Source of the DNA: an uncultured Bryobacteraceae bacterium
Lineage (GTDB): Bacteria; Acidobacteriota; Terriglobia; Bryobacterales; Bryobacteraceae
Assembly (NCBI GenBank): GCA_938027685.1
Contig: CALJAM010000014.1
Coordinates: 1-64,000 of the forward strand
DNA length: 64,000 bases
Direction of reading: 5' to 3'
Shown piece by piece: positions 7,733-16,409 of this stretch. Below the pieces are notes generated by a model. The model had not been told where the DNA came from, did no database searches, and saw nothing but the letters and a program-made list of their open reading frames with translations. A program made the position numbers and the translations under genes. Positions within the stretch are counted from its first letter, which is position 1; each line of letters opens with the position of its first letter.

Positions 7733-10700
7733 ATGTGGATTGTAAAGCTGGCGCTACGGCGACCGTACACCTTCGTGGTAGCCGCCATTCTGGTGATGGT
7801 TCTCGGCGTCATCGCCGTCCAGCGCATGCCCACCGACATCCTGCCCGAGATCGACATCCCGGTGGTCAGCGCCATCTGGCAGTACCGCGGTCTTTCCCCT
7901 GAGGAAATGGCCAACCGCATCACCACTCTCTCGGAGCGCTCACTCACTACTACGGTCAGCGACATCGAGCACATGGAATCGCAGTCGCTGACCGGATTGG
8001 GCGTCATCAAGGTTTTCTTTCACCCGGGAACACCCGTCGAGGCCGCGGTCGCTCAGATGACCGCCATTTCGCAGACGGTGACCCGGCAGATGCCGCCCGG
8101 CGTGACCCCACCGCTGATCATCCGCTTCAACGCCTCCAGCGTGCCCATCTTGCAACTAGGCCTCGGCGGCCAGGGCCTTTCCGAACAGGCGCTCTACGAC
8201 ATCGGGGCCAACTTCCTCCGCACCCAACTCGCCACCGTACAAGGGGCCTCCGTACTCATGCCGGCCGGCGGACGCGCGCGCCAGATCATGGTGGACCTCA
8301 ACCCCGAGGCCCTATACGCACGAGGCATTTCTCCGGCGGAGGTCTCCGCCGCCCTCAATGCCCAGAGCCCCATCTTGCCCTCCGGCTACATAAAGATCGG
8401 TCCACGCGAGTACAGCGTCCGCTTGAACAACAGCCCCGACGTCGTCGAGGAGCTCAATAACGTGCCCGTGCGACAGCAGGGCCCTGCCACCGTTTACCTG
8501 CGCGACGTGGCGCAGGTGCGTGACGGCGGCGCCGTGCAAACCAACATCGTGCGAGTCAATGGCCGCCGCGGCGTGTTGCTCTCCATCTTGAAGACGGGCT
8601 CGGCCTCCACACTCGAGATCGTCGAGAAGGTCAAGCGCGAGCTGCCCCGCATCCTCTCCACGCTTCCCCCGGAGCTCGATGTCCGGCTGATGCTCGACCA
8701 GTCCCTCTTCGTGCGGGCCTCCATCCGCGCCGTGCTCTACGAAGCCCTGCTGGCGGGCCTACTCGTTTCCGTGATGATTCTGCTGTTCCTGGGCAGCTGG
8801 CGCAGCACCCTGATCGTCTGCACCTCGATTCCTCTTTCCATCCTGGTTTCCCTCATCGTGCTGTATCTGCTGGGGCAAACCATCAACGTGATGACGCTGG
8901 GCGGACTGGCCTTGGCGATCGGAATCCTCGTGGACGAGGCGGTAGTCGCGGTCGAGAACATTCATCGCCACCTGGCTCAAGGCAAGAGCATGATCCGCAG
9001 CGTGCTGGACGGCGCCGGGGAGATCGCGGTGCCCGCGCTGGTTTCGGCGTTGGCCATCTCCATCGTCTTCGTGCCCGTGGTCCTGCTGCGCGGTACCGCC
9101 AAGTTCCTTTTCCAACCGCTGGCCATGGCCGTGGTCTTTGCCATGTTGGCTTCCTACGTATGGTCGCGCACTCTGGTGCCGACCATGGCTCGCTATCTCC
9201 TACAACCCGAGATGCGCCGCCACCAGCACGGCGCGGAAGCCAAGCGAGCCGGTCCGCTGTTGCGCGCACACCTGGCTTTCCATCGGTGGTTCGAGAAGCT
9301 GCGGCAAAGTTACGGCCGTGCCTTGGCCTGGTCCCTGATGCACCGTCGCACCCTGCTGGCGGCATACGGCTTGCTGATTGCCGCTTCCTTGGCGCTCAGC
9401 CCGAATCTGGGCCAGGATTTCTTCCCCCGCGTAGACGCCGGCCAACTGCGCCTGCACGTGCGCGCCCCCGCCGGAACGCGGCTGGAAACCACTGAGGAGC
9501 TTTTCGCGCAGGTCGAGCAGCGGATCCGCGAAATCATACCAAGCGAAAAACTGGACGCCGTCGTTGACAACATCGGCCTCCCCGTACTGCCGCTGAACAT
9601 GGCCTACACCGACTCCGCCACGATCGGCTCTTCGGACGGGGAGATTCTCATCTCGCTCTCCAAAGCGCGCCGAAGGGGCGAAACCTGGGACTATGCACGT
9701 CGGCTCCGTGAAGAGCTGCGCCGCAGCTTTCCCGAGATGACTTTCTTTTTCCGCTCGCCGGACATGGTCAGCCAGATCCTCAACTTCGGCATCCCCGCGC
9801 CCATTGACATCCAGCTGATAGGGCGCAACCTCGCGGCCAATTACCGTCTGGCGCGCGACATCGAGGAGCGCCTGCGCCGCCTACCGGGTGTGGTCGACGT
9901 CAGGCTCCACCAGGTCCTGGATGCGCCCGAATTGCGCGTCAACGTCGACCGCGCACGCGCCGGCCAGATGGGGCTCACGCAGCGCGAAGTGGCTGGCAGC
10001 GTGTTAGTATCGCTCAGCTCCAGCGGCCAAGTTTCCCCGAATTACTGGCTCCACCCGGCCAGCGGCGTCAGCTACCTCATCGCAGTGCAAACCCCGGAGC
10101 ACCGCGCAGACTCCGTCGAAGCGCTGCTGACCACTCCTTTGGCCTCCGGACGCGGCAGTACCCCCCAGCTCCTCGGCAACCTCGCGGAACTGGAGCGCGG
10201 CGTCAGCAGCCAGGCGGTCTGCCACTACAACGTACAGCCGGTCCTGAACATTTATGCCGCTGTCGAAGATCGTGACCTCGGTAGCGTGGCGCGCGAGGTG
10301 GACCGCATCGTCAAAGAAGTCGAGCCTCGGTTGCCGCGCGGAAGCTTCCTACAGCTGAGAGGCCAGATTCAAACCATGCGCGATTCTTTTCAGGGCCTGG
10401 CCGGCGGGCTCCTGCTCGCCGTGCTGCTCGTCTACCTCATCATGGTCGTGAACTTCCAGAGCTGGCTGGATCCGCTCATCATTCTGCTCGCCTTGCCGGG
10501 CGCCTTGTCGGGCGTCATCTGGGGACTCTACCTCACCGACACCACCGTCAACGTCCCCTCGCTCATGGGCGCCGTCATGAGCGTGGGGGTGGCCACGGCG
10601 AACAGCATCTTGGTGGTCACCTTCGCCAACCAGCAACTCGCCCAGGGCGCGCCCGCAGCTGAGGCGGCAATATCGGCGGGCCTGGTGCGCCTGCGTCCCG

Positions 10701-10918
10701 TATTGATGACCGCGCTCGCCATGATCCTCGGCATGTTGCCCATGTCGCTCGGACTCGGTGAAGGCGGGGAACAGAACGCGCCCATCGGGCGCGCGGTGAT
10801 CGGCGGCCTTATGGTAGCCACCTTCGCCACACTGTTCTTCGTTCCCGTGGCCTACAGCTACTTCCGCGGAAGCGCACGCAGCGCCCCGCGCGAACCGGAT
10901 TGGGAGCTGCTCGCATGA
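7733..10918 (+). CDS. RND efflux transporter permease subunit
   Basis: 1061 aa, the normal length for an AcrB/MexB/CzcA-superfamily pump. TM1 begins at residue ~13, followed by the porter-domain signature PTDILPEIDIPVVS; TM2-TM6 lie at ~335-480, TM7 at ~545, and TM8-TM12 at ~875-1045. The TM4 proton-relay segment is GGLALAIGILVDEAVVAVENI, with Asp-Glu where AcrB has Asp-Asp. It drives proton-coupled export of hydrophobic compounds or metals from the periplasm/inner membrane through a TolC-type channel. AGGAG precedes the ATG. The order permease-adaptor-channel, with 4-nt ATGA overlaps, makes one translationally coupled operon. The substrate class cannot be decided from sequence alone. Confidence 0.95.
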   Translation: MWIVKLALRRPYTFVVAAILVMVLGVIAVQRMPTDILPEIDIPVVSAIWQYRGLSPEEMANRITTLSERSLTTTVSDIEHMESQSLTGLGVIKVFFHPGTPVEAAVAQMTAISQTVTRQMPPGVTPPLIIRFNASSVPILQLGLGGQGLSEQALYDIGANFLRTQLATVQGASVLMPAGGRARQIMVDLNPEALYARGISPAEVSAALNAQSPILPSGYIKIGPREYSVRLNNSPDVVEELNNVPVRQQGPATVYLRDVAQVRDGGAVQTNIVRVNGRRGVLLSILKTGSASTLEIVEKVKRELPRILSTLPPELDVRLMLDQSLFVRASIRAVLYEALLAGLLVSVMILLFLGSWRSTLIVCTSIPLSILVSLIVLYLLGQTINVMTLGGLALAIGILVDEAVVAVENIHRHLAQGKSMIRSVLDGAGEIAVPALVSALAISIVFVPVVLLRGTAKFLFQPLAMAVVFAMLASYVWSRTLVPTMARYLLQPEMRRHQHGAEAKRAGPLLRAHLAFHRWFEKLRQSYGRALAWSLMHRRTLLAAYGLLIAASLALSPNLGQDFFPRVDAGQLRLHVRAPAGTRLETTEELFAQVEQRIREIIPSEKLDAVVDNIGLPVLPLNMAYTDSATIGSSDGEILISLSKARRRGETWDYARRLREELRRSFPEMTFFFRSPDMVSQILNFGIPAPIDIQLIGRNLAANYRLARDIEERLRRLPGVVDVRLHQVLDAPELRVNVDRARAGQMGLTQREVAGSVLVSLSSSGQVSPNYWLHPASGVSYLIAVQTPEHRADSVEALLTTPLASGRGSTPQLLGNLAELERGVSSQAVCHYNVQPVLNIYAAVEDRDLGSVAREVDRIVKEVEPRLPRGSFLQLRGQIQTMRDSFQGLAGGLLLAVLLVYLIMVVNFQSWLDPLIILLALPGALSGVIWGLYLTDTTVNVPSLMGAVMSVGVATANSILVVTFANQQLAQGAPAAEAAISAGLVRLRPVLMTALAMILGMLPMSLGLGEGGEQNAPIGRAVIGGLMVATFATLFFVPVAYSYFRGSARSAPREPDWELLA

Positions 10919-12222
10919 GTTCCACCGCTCACCAAAATCTCTCTGTTTCGGCGCCTTCCGGCGGCCCCCGCCCGCACCGCCGCCCCCTCGCCGTACTGCT
11001 GGCGCTCGCGCTGCTGCTGGCCGCCTTATGGGCGCTGGGCTATAGGGTCCGCCAGACACGCGCCCAACGCCTGGCCGGCTCCGCGGCGCGCGAACAAAAC
11101 GCCTTGCCGGTGGCCGCCGTGGCCCCCGTTCAGCTCGCGCCTACCGTCCTGGAGCTCAGCCTACCCGGTAACATCCAGGCGTTGCTCGAGACGCCGATCT
11201 ATGCCCGTGCGGACGGCTACGTCAGGCGCCGCCTGGTAGACATCGGTGATCGGGTCCAGGCCGGGCAGTTGCTCGCGGAAATCGAATCGCCGGAATTGGA
11301 TCAGCAGATTCTGGAAGCCGAAGCCAACTTGCGCCGCGCCCGCTCCAGCCTGGAGCAGGCGCAGGCCGCCCTCGAACAGGTTCGGGCTCACATGGAATTG
11401 GCCCAGGTCACCGCTCAACGCTGGCAGACGCTGGTCGCCAAAGGCGTGCTCTCCAAGCAGGAAGGGGACGAAAAGCAGGCCGTCTTTCTGGCGCGCAAAG
11501 CCGACGTGGCGGCCGCCGAGGCGGCGGTGCGAGCGGCCGAGGAGGCGGTTGCCGCCAACGAATCCAGCCTCCGGCGCCTTCTCGAGCTGCGCGCGTTCCG
11601 ACAGGTCCGAGCGCCGTTCGCCGGCGTCATCACTGCTCGCAACGTCGAGGTGGGCGCCCTGGTGACCGCGGGCAGTAGCGCCGCCGTGCGTGAGATGTAC
11701 CGGCTGGCCCGAATCGATCGGCTGCGAGTGCAGGTCATGGTTCCCCAAAGTGAGGCCCCGCTAATCCGTGTGGGCCTACCCTGCGCACTGCATGTCGCCG
11801 AATTCGGGGAGCGGCGAATTCCGGCTGTGGTGAGGCGCACCGCCACCGCCTTGGATCCCTCGACGCGAACCCTGTTGACCGAAGTCGAAGTCGCCAACCC
11901 GGCAGGAAAACTGCTGCCCGGTATGTACGCCATAGTCCATTTCCGTCTGGAGCGTTTGCGCCCCCCGTTGTTGATTCCCTCCGGCGCTTATCGCAACACC
12001 GAGAAAGGTCCCGTGGCGGCAGTCGTCGGACCTGACGGCGCCGTGCGCTTCGCCTCCCTGCGCCTCGGACGCGACTACGGAGGACAAATCGAAGTGCTCA
12101 GCGGCTTGGAGGTGGGGCAGAGAGTCGTCGTCAACCTGACCGACGAGATCCGGCCGGGCGTCAAGGTGCGCGTCGTCTCTTCGCCCAAAGGCCGCCAGGG
12201 CCGGCAGGAGCGCGGGTCATGA
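10915..12222 (+). CDS. RND periplasmic adaptor (membrane fusion protein)
   Basis: 435 aa from the ATG at 10915 that overlaps the permease stop (ATGA). A single N-terminal membrane segment (LLALALLLAALWALGY) anchors it. The lipoyl/barrel-sandwich half-motif ARADGYVRRRLVDIGDRVQAGQLLAEIESPEL is followed by a long alpha-helical hairpin rich in Ala/Gln/Glu (~residues 135-230), then the second lipoyl half (VRAPFAGVITARNVEVGALV) and a beta-barrel and membrane-proximal region. It joins the inner-membrane pump to the outer-membrane channel. Overlaps the following gene by 4 nt. Confidence 0.94.
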   Translation: MSSTAHQNLSVSAPSGGPRPHRRPLAVLLALALLLAALWALGYRVRQTRAQRLAGSAAREQNALPVAAVAPVQLAPTVLELSLPGNIQALLETPIYARADGYVRRRLVDIGDRVQAGQLLAEIESPELDQQILEAEANLRRARSSLEQAQAALEQVRAHMELAQVTAQRWQTLVAKGVLSKQEGDEKQAVFLARKADVAAAEAAVRAAEEAVAANESSLRRLLELRAFRQVRAPFAGVITARNVEVGALVTAGSSAAVREMYRLARIDRLRVQVMVPQSEAPLIRVGLPCALHVAEFGERRIPAVVRRTATALDPSTRTLLTEVEVANPAGKLLPGMYAIVHFRLERLRPPLLIPSGAYRNTEKGPVAAVVGPDGAVRFASLRLGRDYGGQIEVLSGLEVGQRVVVNLTDEIRPGVKVRVVSSPKGRQGRQERGS

Positions 12223-13943
12223 GATTGCCTTTGGCCGTGGCCATCCTCGCCGCAGCACTCGGCGCGCAAACTTATCCCGACCCACGCCCATTGAGCGCGT
12301 TGGCGCGCGGCAACCTGGTATACCTCTCCCTGCAAGACGCCATCGCTTTGGCCATCGAAAACAATCTCGACGTGGAGTTGCAGCGGGTGGGGCCTGCCAT
12401 CGCCGAAACCGATCTGAAGCGGGCCCTCGCTGGGGCCGCGTTGCGGGGCGTCCCCATGACCGCCCGCGAGGGGCCCCGCAGCGCCGCAACCGACGCGGCC
12501 ACGGCGGCTCTAGGCCCGGAGATGAACTTGTCCATCGCCGGGCCTACTCCCATTAGCACGGGTAAGCTGCCGCCTGCCCTCGTGCCTGCTCTCACTGGCG
12601 TCCTGCGCCGCAGCCACCAGTCCGCCCCTCAATTGAATTCCTTCATGGCCGGAACTAGCGCCCTGGTTTCCGACACCAGTGCCGGCAACCTTGGATTCCA
12701 GTTGGGGTTTCTCACGGGCGGTGAAATCAGCTTGGGCTGGGAGAACTTGCGGCAGAGCATCAACCACAGGCGCTACGACCTGAACCCGTACCACGCCTCT
12801 GGCCTGGGCTTCACTTTCACGCAACCTCTGCTGCGCGGCTTCGGCCGGGCCCTAAACTCCCGTTTTATCCGCGTGGCCAGAAGAAACCGGCAAATCTCCG
12901 AGCTGGTCTTCGAGCAGCAACTGGTCAACACCGTCTTCGGAGTGATCCGGCTTTACTGGGACCTGGTCAGCTTGAACGAGGAGCTCCATGTCCGCCGCCA
13001 AACCCTGGAGCGGGCCGAGCGCCTGCTCGCCGACAATCAGGCCCAAGTCGAAGTCGGCGCACGCGCCCCCATCGAGGTCGTACGGGCCCAGGCGGAAGTC
13101 GCGCGAAGTCGGCGTGATCTGGCCGCGGCCGAAGCCCTCATCCGGCAGCAGGAAAACATCCTCAAGGACTATCTGTCCCGCGACACGCTGGACAGTCCGG
13201 AGCTCGCGCCGCTGCGAATCGTCCCCACCGATCGCCTGCGCGTCGACCCGACCGAAAAGCTGCCGCCCGCCGAGGACCTCGTGGAGGAAGCACTACGCTC
13301 CCGGCCCGAACTGATCTCAGCCCGCCTGCAACTCGAAAATGCCCGCACGCTTCTCGAAGGCAGTCGCAACGCCCTGAAACCATCTCTGGACTTGGTGGCC
13401 GGCGCGCGGAACAACGGCCTCGCGGGCGACGTCAATCCCCTCACCCTGCCGGGCGCCGGGCCGCACCTGCCGCCTCCCATCCTCGTCGGCGGCTTCGGCG
13501 CCGCGCTCGGGCAACTGGTGCGCCGAAATTTTCCCGATTACTCGGTCGGCTTACAGTTATCCCTCCCCTTGCGGAACCGCGTCGCGGAGGCCGACTACGC
13601 CCGGGATTCCTTGACCGTGCGTCAGCAGGAGATACGGATCCGGCAACTGGAAAAGCAGGTCCGCGTGGAGATCTACAATCTGCTGGCGGCGCTGGAGCAG
13701 GCGCGCGCCTCCTTGGAGGCCGCACGGCAGGAGTTGCGCTATCAGCAGGAGGCGCTGGCCGCGGAAGTCGAGAAACTGGCGGCCGGCATCTCGACTACTT
13801 TCCTCGTGATTCAGTACCAGCGCGATTTCGCGCAGGCGCAGTCCGCCGAGGTCGCCGCCCGCGCTGCCTATGTCAAGACCCTCGCCGCCCTCTACCGCGC
13901 CCGCGGCCGCCTGCTGCCCGCATACGGAATAGTTGCCCGCTAA
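12219..13943 (+). CDS. TolC-family outer-membrane efflux channel
   Basis: 574 aa with an N-terminal signal peptide (RLPLAVAILAAALGAQ). Two long coiled-coil halves typical of OEP proteins are visible: LYWDLVSLNEELHVRRQTLERAERLL with EVVRAQAEVARSRRDLAAAEALI, and LEKQVRVEIYNLLAALEQARASLEAARQELRYQQEAL. Between residues ~70 and ~150 there is an extra variable stretch with no clear motif, which makes the protein ~100 aa longer than E. coli TolC's mature core. ATGA overlap with the adaptor gene. It forms the outer-membrane exit duct of the pump. Confidence 0.93.
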   Translation: MRLPLAVAILAAALGAQTYPDPRPLSALARGNLVYLSLQDAIALAIENNLDVELQRVGPAIAETDLKRALAGAALRGVPMTAREGPRSAATDAATAALGPEMNLSIAGPTPISTGKLPPALVPALTGVLRRSHQSAPQLNSFMAGTSALVSDTSAGNLGFQLGFLTGGEISLGWENLRQSINHRRYDLNPYHASGLGFTFTQPLLRGFGRALNSRFIRVARRNRQISELVFEQQLVNTVFGVIRLYWDLVSLNEELHVRRQTLERAERLLADNQAQVEVGARAPIEVVRAQAEVARSRRDLAAAEALIRQQENILKDYLSRDTLDSPELAPLRIVPTDRLRVDPTEKLPPAEDLVEEALRSRPELISARLQLENARTLLEGSRNALKPSLDLVAGARNNGLAGDVNPLTLPGAGPHLPPPILVGGFGAALGQLVRRNFPDYSVGLQLSLPLRNRVAEADYARDSLTVRQQEIRIRQLEKQVRVEIYNLLAALEQARASLEAARQELRYQQEALAAEVEKLAAGISTTFLVIQYQRDFAQAQSAEVAARAAYVKTLAALYRARGRLLPAYGIVAR

Positions 13944-13999
13944 CCGGCCCGCTGCACCTCCCGATCCCCTCCGCCCCTGCGCCTCGGGCCGCGCACCGG

Positions 14000-14473
14000 T
14001 TGACGGGTGCGAGCCACAGTTATAAGTTGGGCTTCAGCGGCACCCCCACGCCGAACGCCAACTTTGCCACCAACCGGGCGCTGATCGTGAACCCGAACAA
14101 CGAGCCGTTGGGCGTCGCCTTCGATCCCAAGCGGTTCGATATGTCGCTGGTCTCAACGCCCGCAACCGCCGCCCACAAGAAGGTCAACACCGCGATCATC
14201 AAAGACCCGCCGCGTTACGTACGGGGCAACGCCAGCTACCGCTTCTCCCAGATCCGGGGCTTCGCCTTCTACAGCGAAGACTTCGGCCTTCGCAAGAACA
14301 TCTCTGTGAAGGAGCGCTTCCGCATCCAAATTCGCGGCGAATGGCTGAACGCTTTCAACCGCCACCGCTTCACGGACATTGATACCCATCCCGCCAGCCC
14401 GCTCTTCGGCCAGGTGGTCGGCGTGGGCGGGTTGCCGCGCCAGACCCAGGTGGGAGTTCGGTTGGACTTCTGA
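14000..14473 (+). pseudogene. TonB-dependent receptor, C-terminal relic
   Basis: Only ~155 codons remain. The sequence matches the last strands of acidobacterial carboxypeptidase-regulatory-like TonB-dependent (Oar-like) receptors: RALIVNPNNEPLG, GNASYRFSQIRGFAFYSEDFGLRKN, IRGEWLNAFNRHRFTD and a terminal aromatic VRLDF, the outer-membrane barrel signal. Whole proteins of this group are about 1000-1200 aa; the plug and most of the barrel are missing and no start with a ribosome-binding site exists. The relic begins 57 nt after the tolC-like gene and precedes the beta-helix/GH42 genes, so it is probably the surviving end of a receptor that belonged to this carbohydrate locus. Confidence 0.8.
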
Positions 14474-14531
14474 GGCGGGTGCCAACCGGAACGGGCGTCC
14501 GCCAGACCGCATAACCTCGGGCTGCAAGGCG

Positions 14532-16391
14532 ATGCATCCGCTCGGCGCATGGCTTCTCGCGCCCGCTTTGTTGGCCGGCGGCGTGACCTACTACGTCGAT
14601 TGCGAGTCCGGCTCCGATGCGGCCGCCGGCACTGCGCCGGACAAAGCCTGGCGCACGCTGCAAAAAGTCGCCGCCACCACCTTCGCTCCCGGTGATACGA
14701 TCCTGCTACGGCGCGGAACCCGCTGCCGCGGCATGCTCTGGCCTAAAGGCTCCGGCGCCGAGAACCGCCCCATCCGCATCGACGCGTACGGCTTCGGCCC
14801 GCTGCCGCTCATCGAAGCCCAAGGCCACGAAGCCGCCATCAAGCTGTTTGACCAACAGTACTGGCACGTCGCCAATCTTCATGTGCGCGGCAGCAGCCCG
14901 TATGGCGTGCTCGTCACCGGCAGCGGCGGCACTCTCCGTCAGCTCCGGCTGCAGAATCTCCTGGTCGAGGACGTGCACGGTACGGTCAAAACCAAGTCTT
15001 CGGGCTTGCTGGCCGTCCTTGCGCCGGAAAAGCTCCACATGCAAGACGTAATGATTGACGGCGTCACCGCCCGCAACACTACGCAGTGGGCGGGCATCAT
15101 CGTGCGCGGAGGTTCCCGCCAGAACCGCATCCGCAACGTGACGGTTCGCAACTCGATCGTCCACGACGTCTACGGAGACGGCATCGTACTCTTTCAGGTC
15201 GAACACGGCCTCATCGAAAACAGCGCCGTCTGGCGAACCGGTTTGAATCCCTCAGCCGAAGTCGGTACGCCCAACGGCATCTGGACCTGGCGCTGCCGTA
15301 GTTGCACCGTGCGGCTTAACGAGGGCTTCTTCACCGATTCGCCCGGCGTCGACGGCGGCGTCTTTGACATTGATTGGGGCAACGAAGACAATGTCGTCGA
15401 ACAAAACTACGCCCACGATGCCCAGGGTTACTGCGTTTCCGTTTTCGGCGCGCACGGCGAGGTGACCGCCAATAGCGTCGTCCGCTATAACGTCTGTGTC
15501 AACAACGGCCGAAGCCCCAAGCTGGCGCGGCGGCAAGGCGACTTCTACATCACAACCTGGGAAGGCGGCGCGCTCGACGGCGTTTTAGTGCACAATAATA
15601 CCTTCTATTGGATGCCGCCCCTTGACGTCCCCATCGTCCGCGTGGATCACGCGGAGTTTCGCGGCAGCCGTCCTAATGTGTTCCGCAACAACGTCCTGTT
15701 CTCGGCCGTCCCCACGATGATCCATAGCAGCGCCGACCTTCGCTTCGAAAACAACCTCTATTGGTATCCCGGCCCCAGAGAACCGCTCTGGATCTACGCC
15801 GGCGTGCAATACAGAGGTATTCACGCCTGGCGCTCGGCTGCGGGCCCGCAAGAATTCTTCGCCGACCCGGCTTGGGACGCGACCCTCCGGCCCAAGCCCG
15901 CTTCCCCCCTCCTCGATCACGCCTTGCGGCTCCGCTGTGGTGCTCTCGGGCCCGCGCATCCTACCCTGAAGCCGCTCCGCGTTACCGTGCCCGGGCGGAT
16001 CCCCGCGAGGTGGCTCCTGCTGGTTCTTTCAGGCGCGGAGTGGGAAATCTGCCGAAGCCAGATGGTCTTCGTCCAAACCGCTCTCGCTCAATACGGCGAC
16101 GCCTTCCTCGATGCATTGCTGGTCTGGGAAGGCCGTCCTGAAAAAGCGCAGAATCTGCCGTACGACTGGCACTTGCAGCAAGTGCGCTTCGAGCGCGACC
16201 CCTCGCTGCGCCGAATCATCCGGAGCGCCTCCGGGTCTGGTATGATCACTGCGCTCTTGGACCCTGCGGGGCGCGTGGTCGCGCGGTGGGATGGTCCCGT
16301 GCCCCCCGCCGAGTTGGGTCTTACTCTGCGTTATCATCTTGGACCGCCCCCTGGCGCCGGAACGCGACACCCGCTCTGGCCCGTGCGCTAG
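14532..16391 (+). CDS. Secreted right-handed beta-helix protein with degenerate thioredoxin-like C-terminal domain
   Basis: 619 aa from the ATG at 14532. A signal peptide (LGAWLLAPALLAGG) precedes TYYVDCESGSDAAAGTAPDKAWRTLQ, the standard opening of parallel beta-helix polysaccharide-lyase-like proteins. Repeated turns with Asn ladders follow (NRIRNVTVRNSIVHDVYGDGI, ENSAVW, EQNYAHDAQGYCVS, HNNTFYW, FRNNVLFS). From residue ~490 the character changes: WLLLVLSGAEWEICRSQ, a helix, a strand-like ALLVWEG and ALLDPAGRVVARWDG resemble a TlpA/peroxiredoxin fold with only one cysteine at the active site. The stop is 18 nt before the GH42 start, so the two are probably co-transcribed. Likely a carbohydrate-binding or lyase-type protein; substrate unknown. 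Confidence 0.75.
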   Translation: MHPLGAWLLAPALLAGGVTYYVDCESGSDAAAGTAPDKAWRTLQKVAATTFAPGDTILLRRGTRCRGMLWPKGSGAENRPIRIDAYGFGPLPLIEAQGHEAAIKLFDQQYWHVANLHVRGSSPYGVLVTGSGGTLRQLRLQNLLVEDVHGTVKTKSSGLLAVLAPEKLHMQDVMIDGVTARNTTQWAGIIVRGGSRQNRIRNVTVRNSIVHDVYGDGIVLFQVEHGLIENSAVWRTGLNPSAEVGTPNGIWTWRCRSCTVRLNEGFFTDSPGVDGGVFDIDWGNEDNVVEQNYAHDAQGYCVSVFGAHGEVTANSVVRYNVCVNNGRSPKLARRQGDFYITTWEGGALDGVLVHNNTFYWMPPLDVPIVRVDHAEFRGSRPNVFRNNVLFSAVPTMIHSSADLRFENNLYWYPGPREPLWIYAGVQYRGIHAWRSAAGPQEFFADPAWDATLRPKPASPLLDHALRLRCGALGPAHPTLKPLRVTVPGRIPARWLLLVLSGAEWEICRSQMVFVQTALAQYGDAFLDALLVWEGRPEKAQNLPYDWHLQQVRFERDPSLRRIIRSASGSGMITALLDPAGRVVARWDGPVPPAELGLTLRYHLGPPPGAGTRHPLWPVR

Positions 16392-16409
16392 TTGAGTTCG
16401 GGTTACGTC

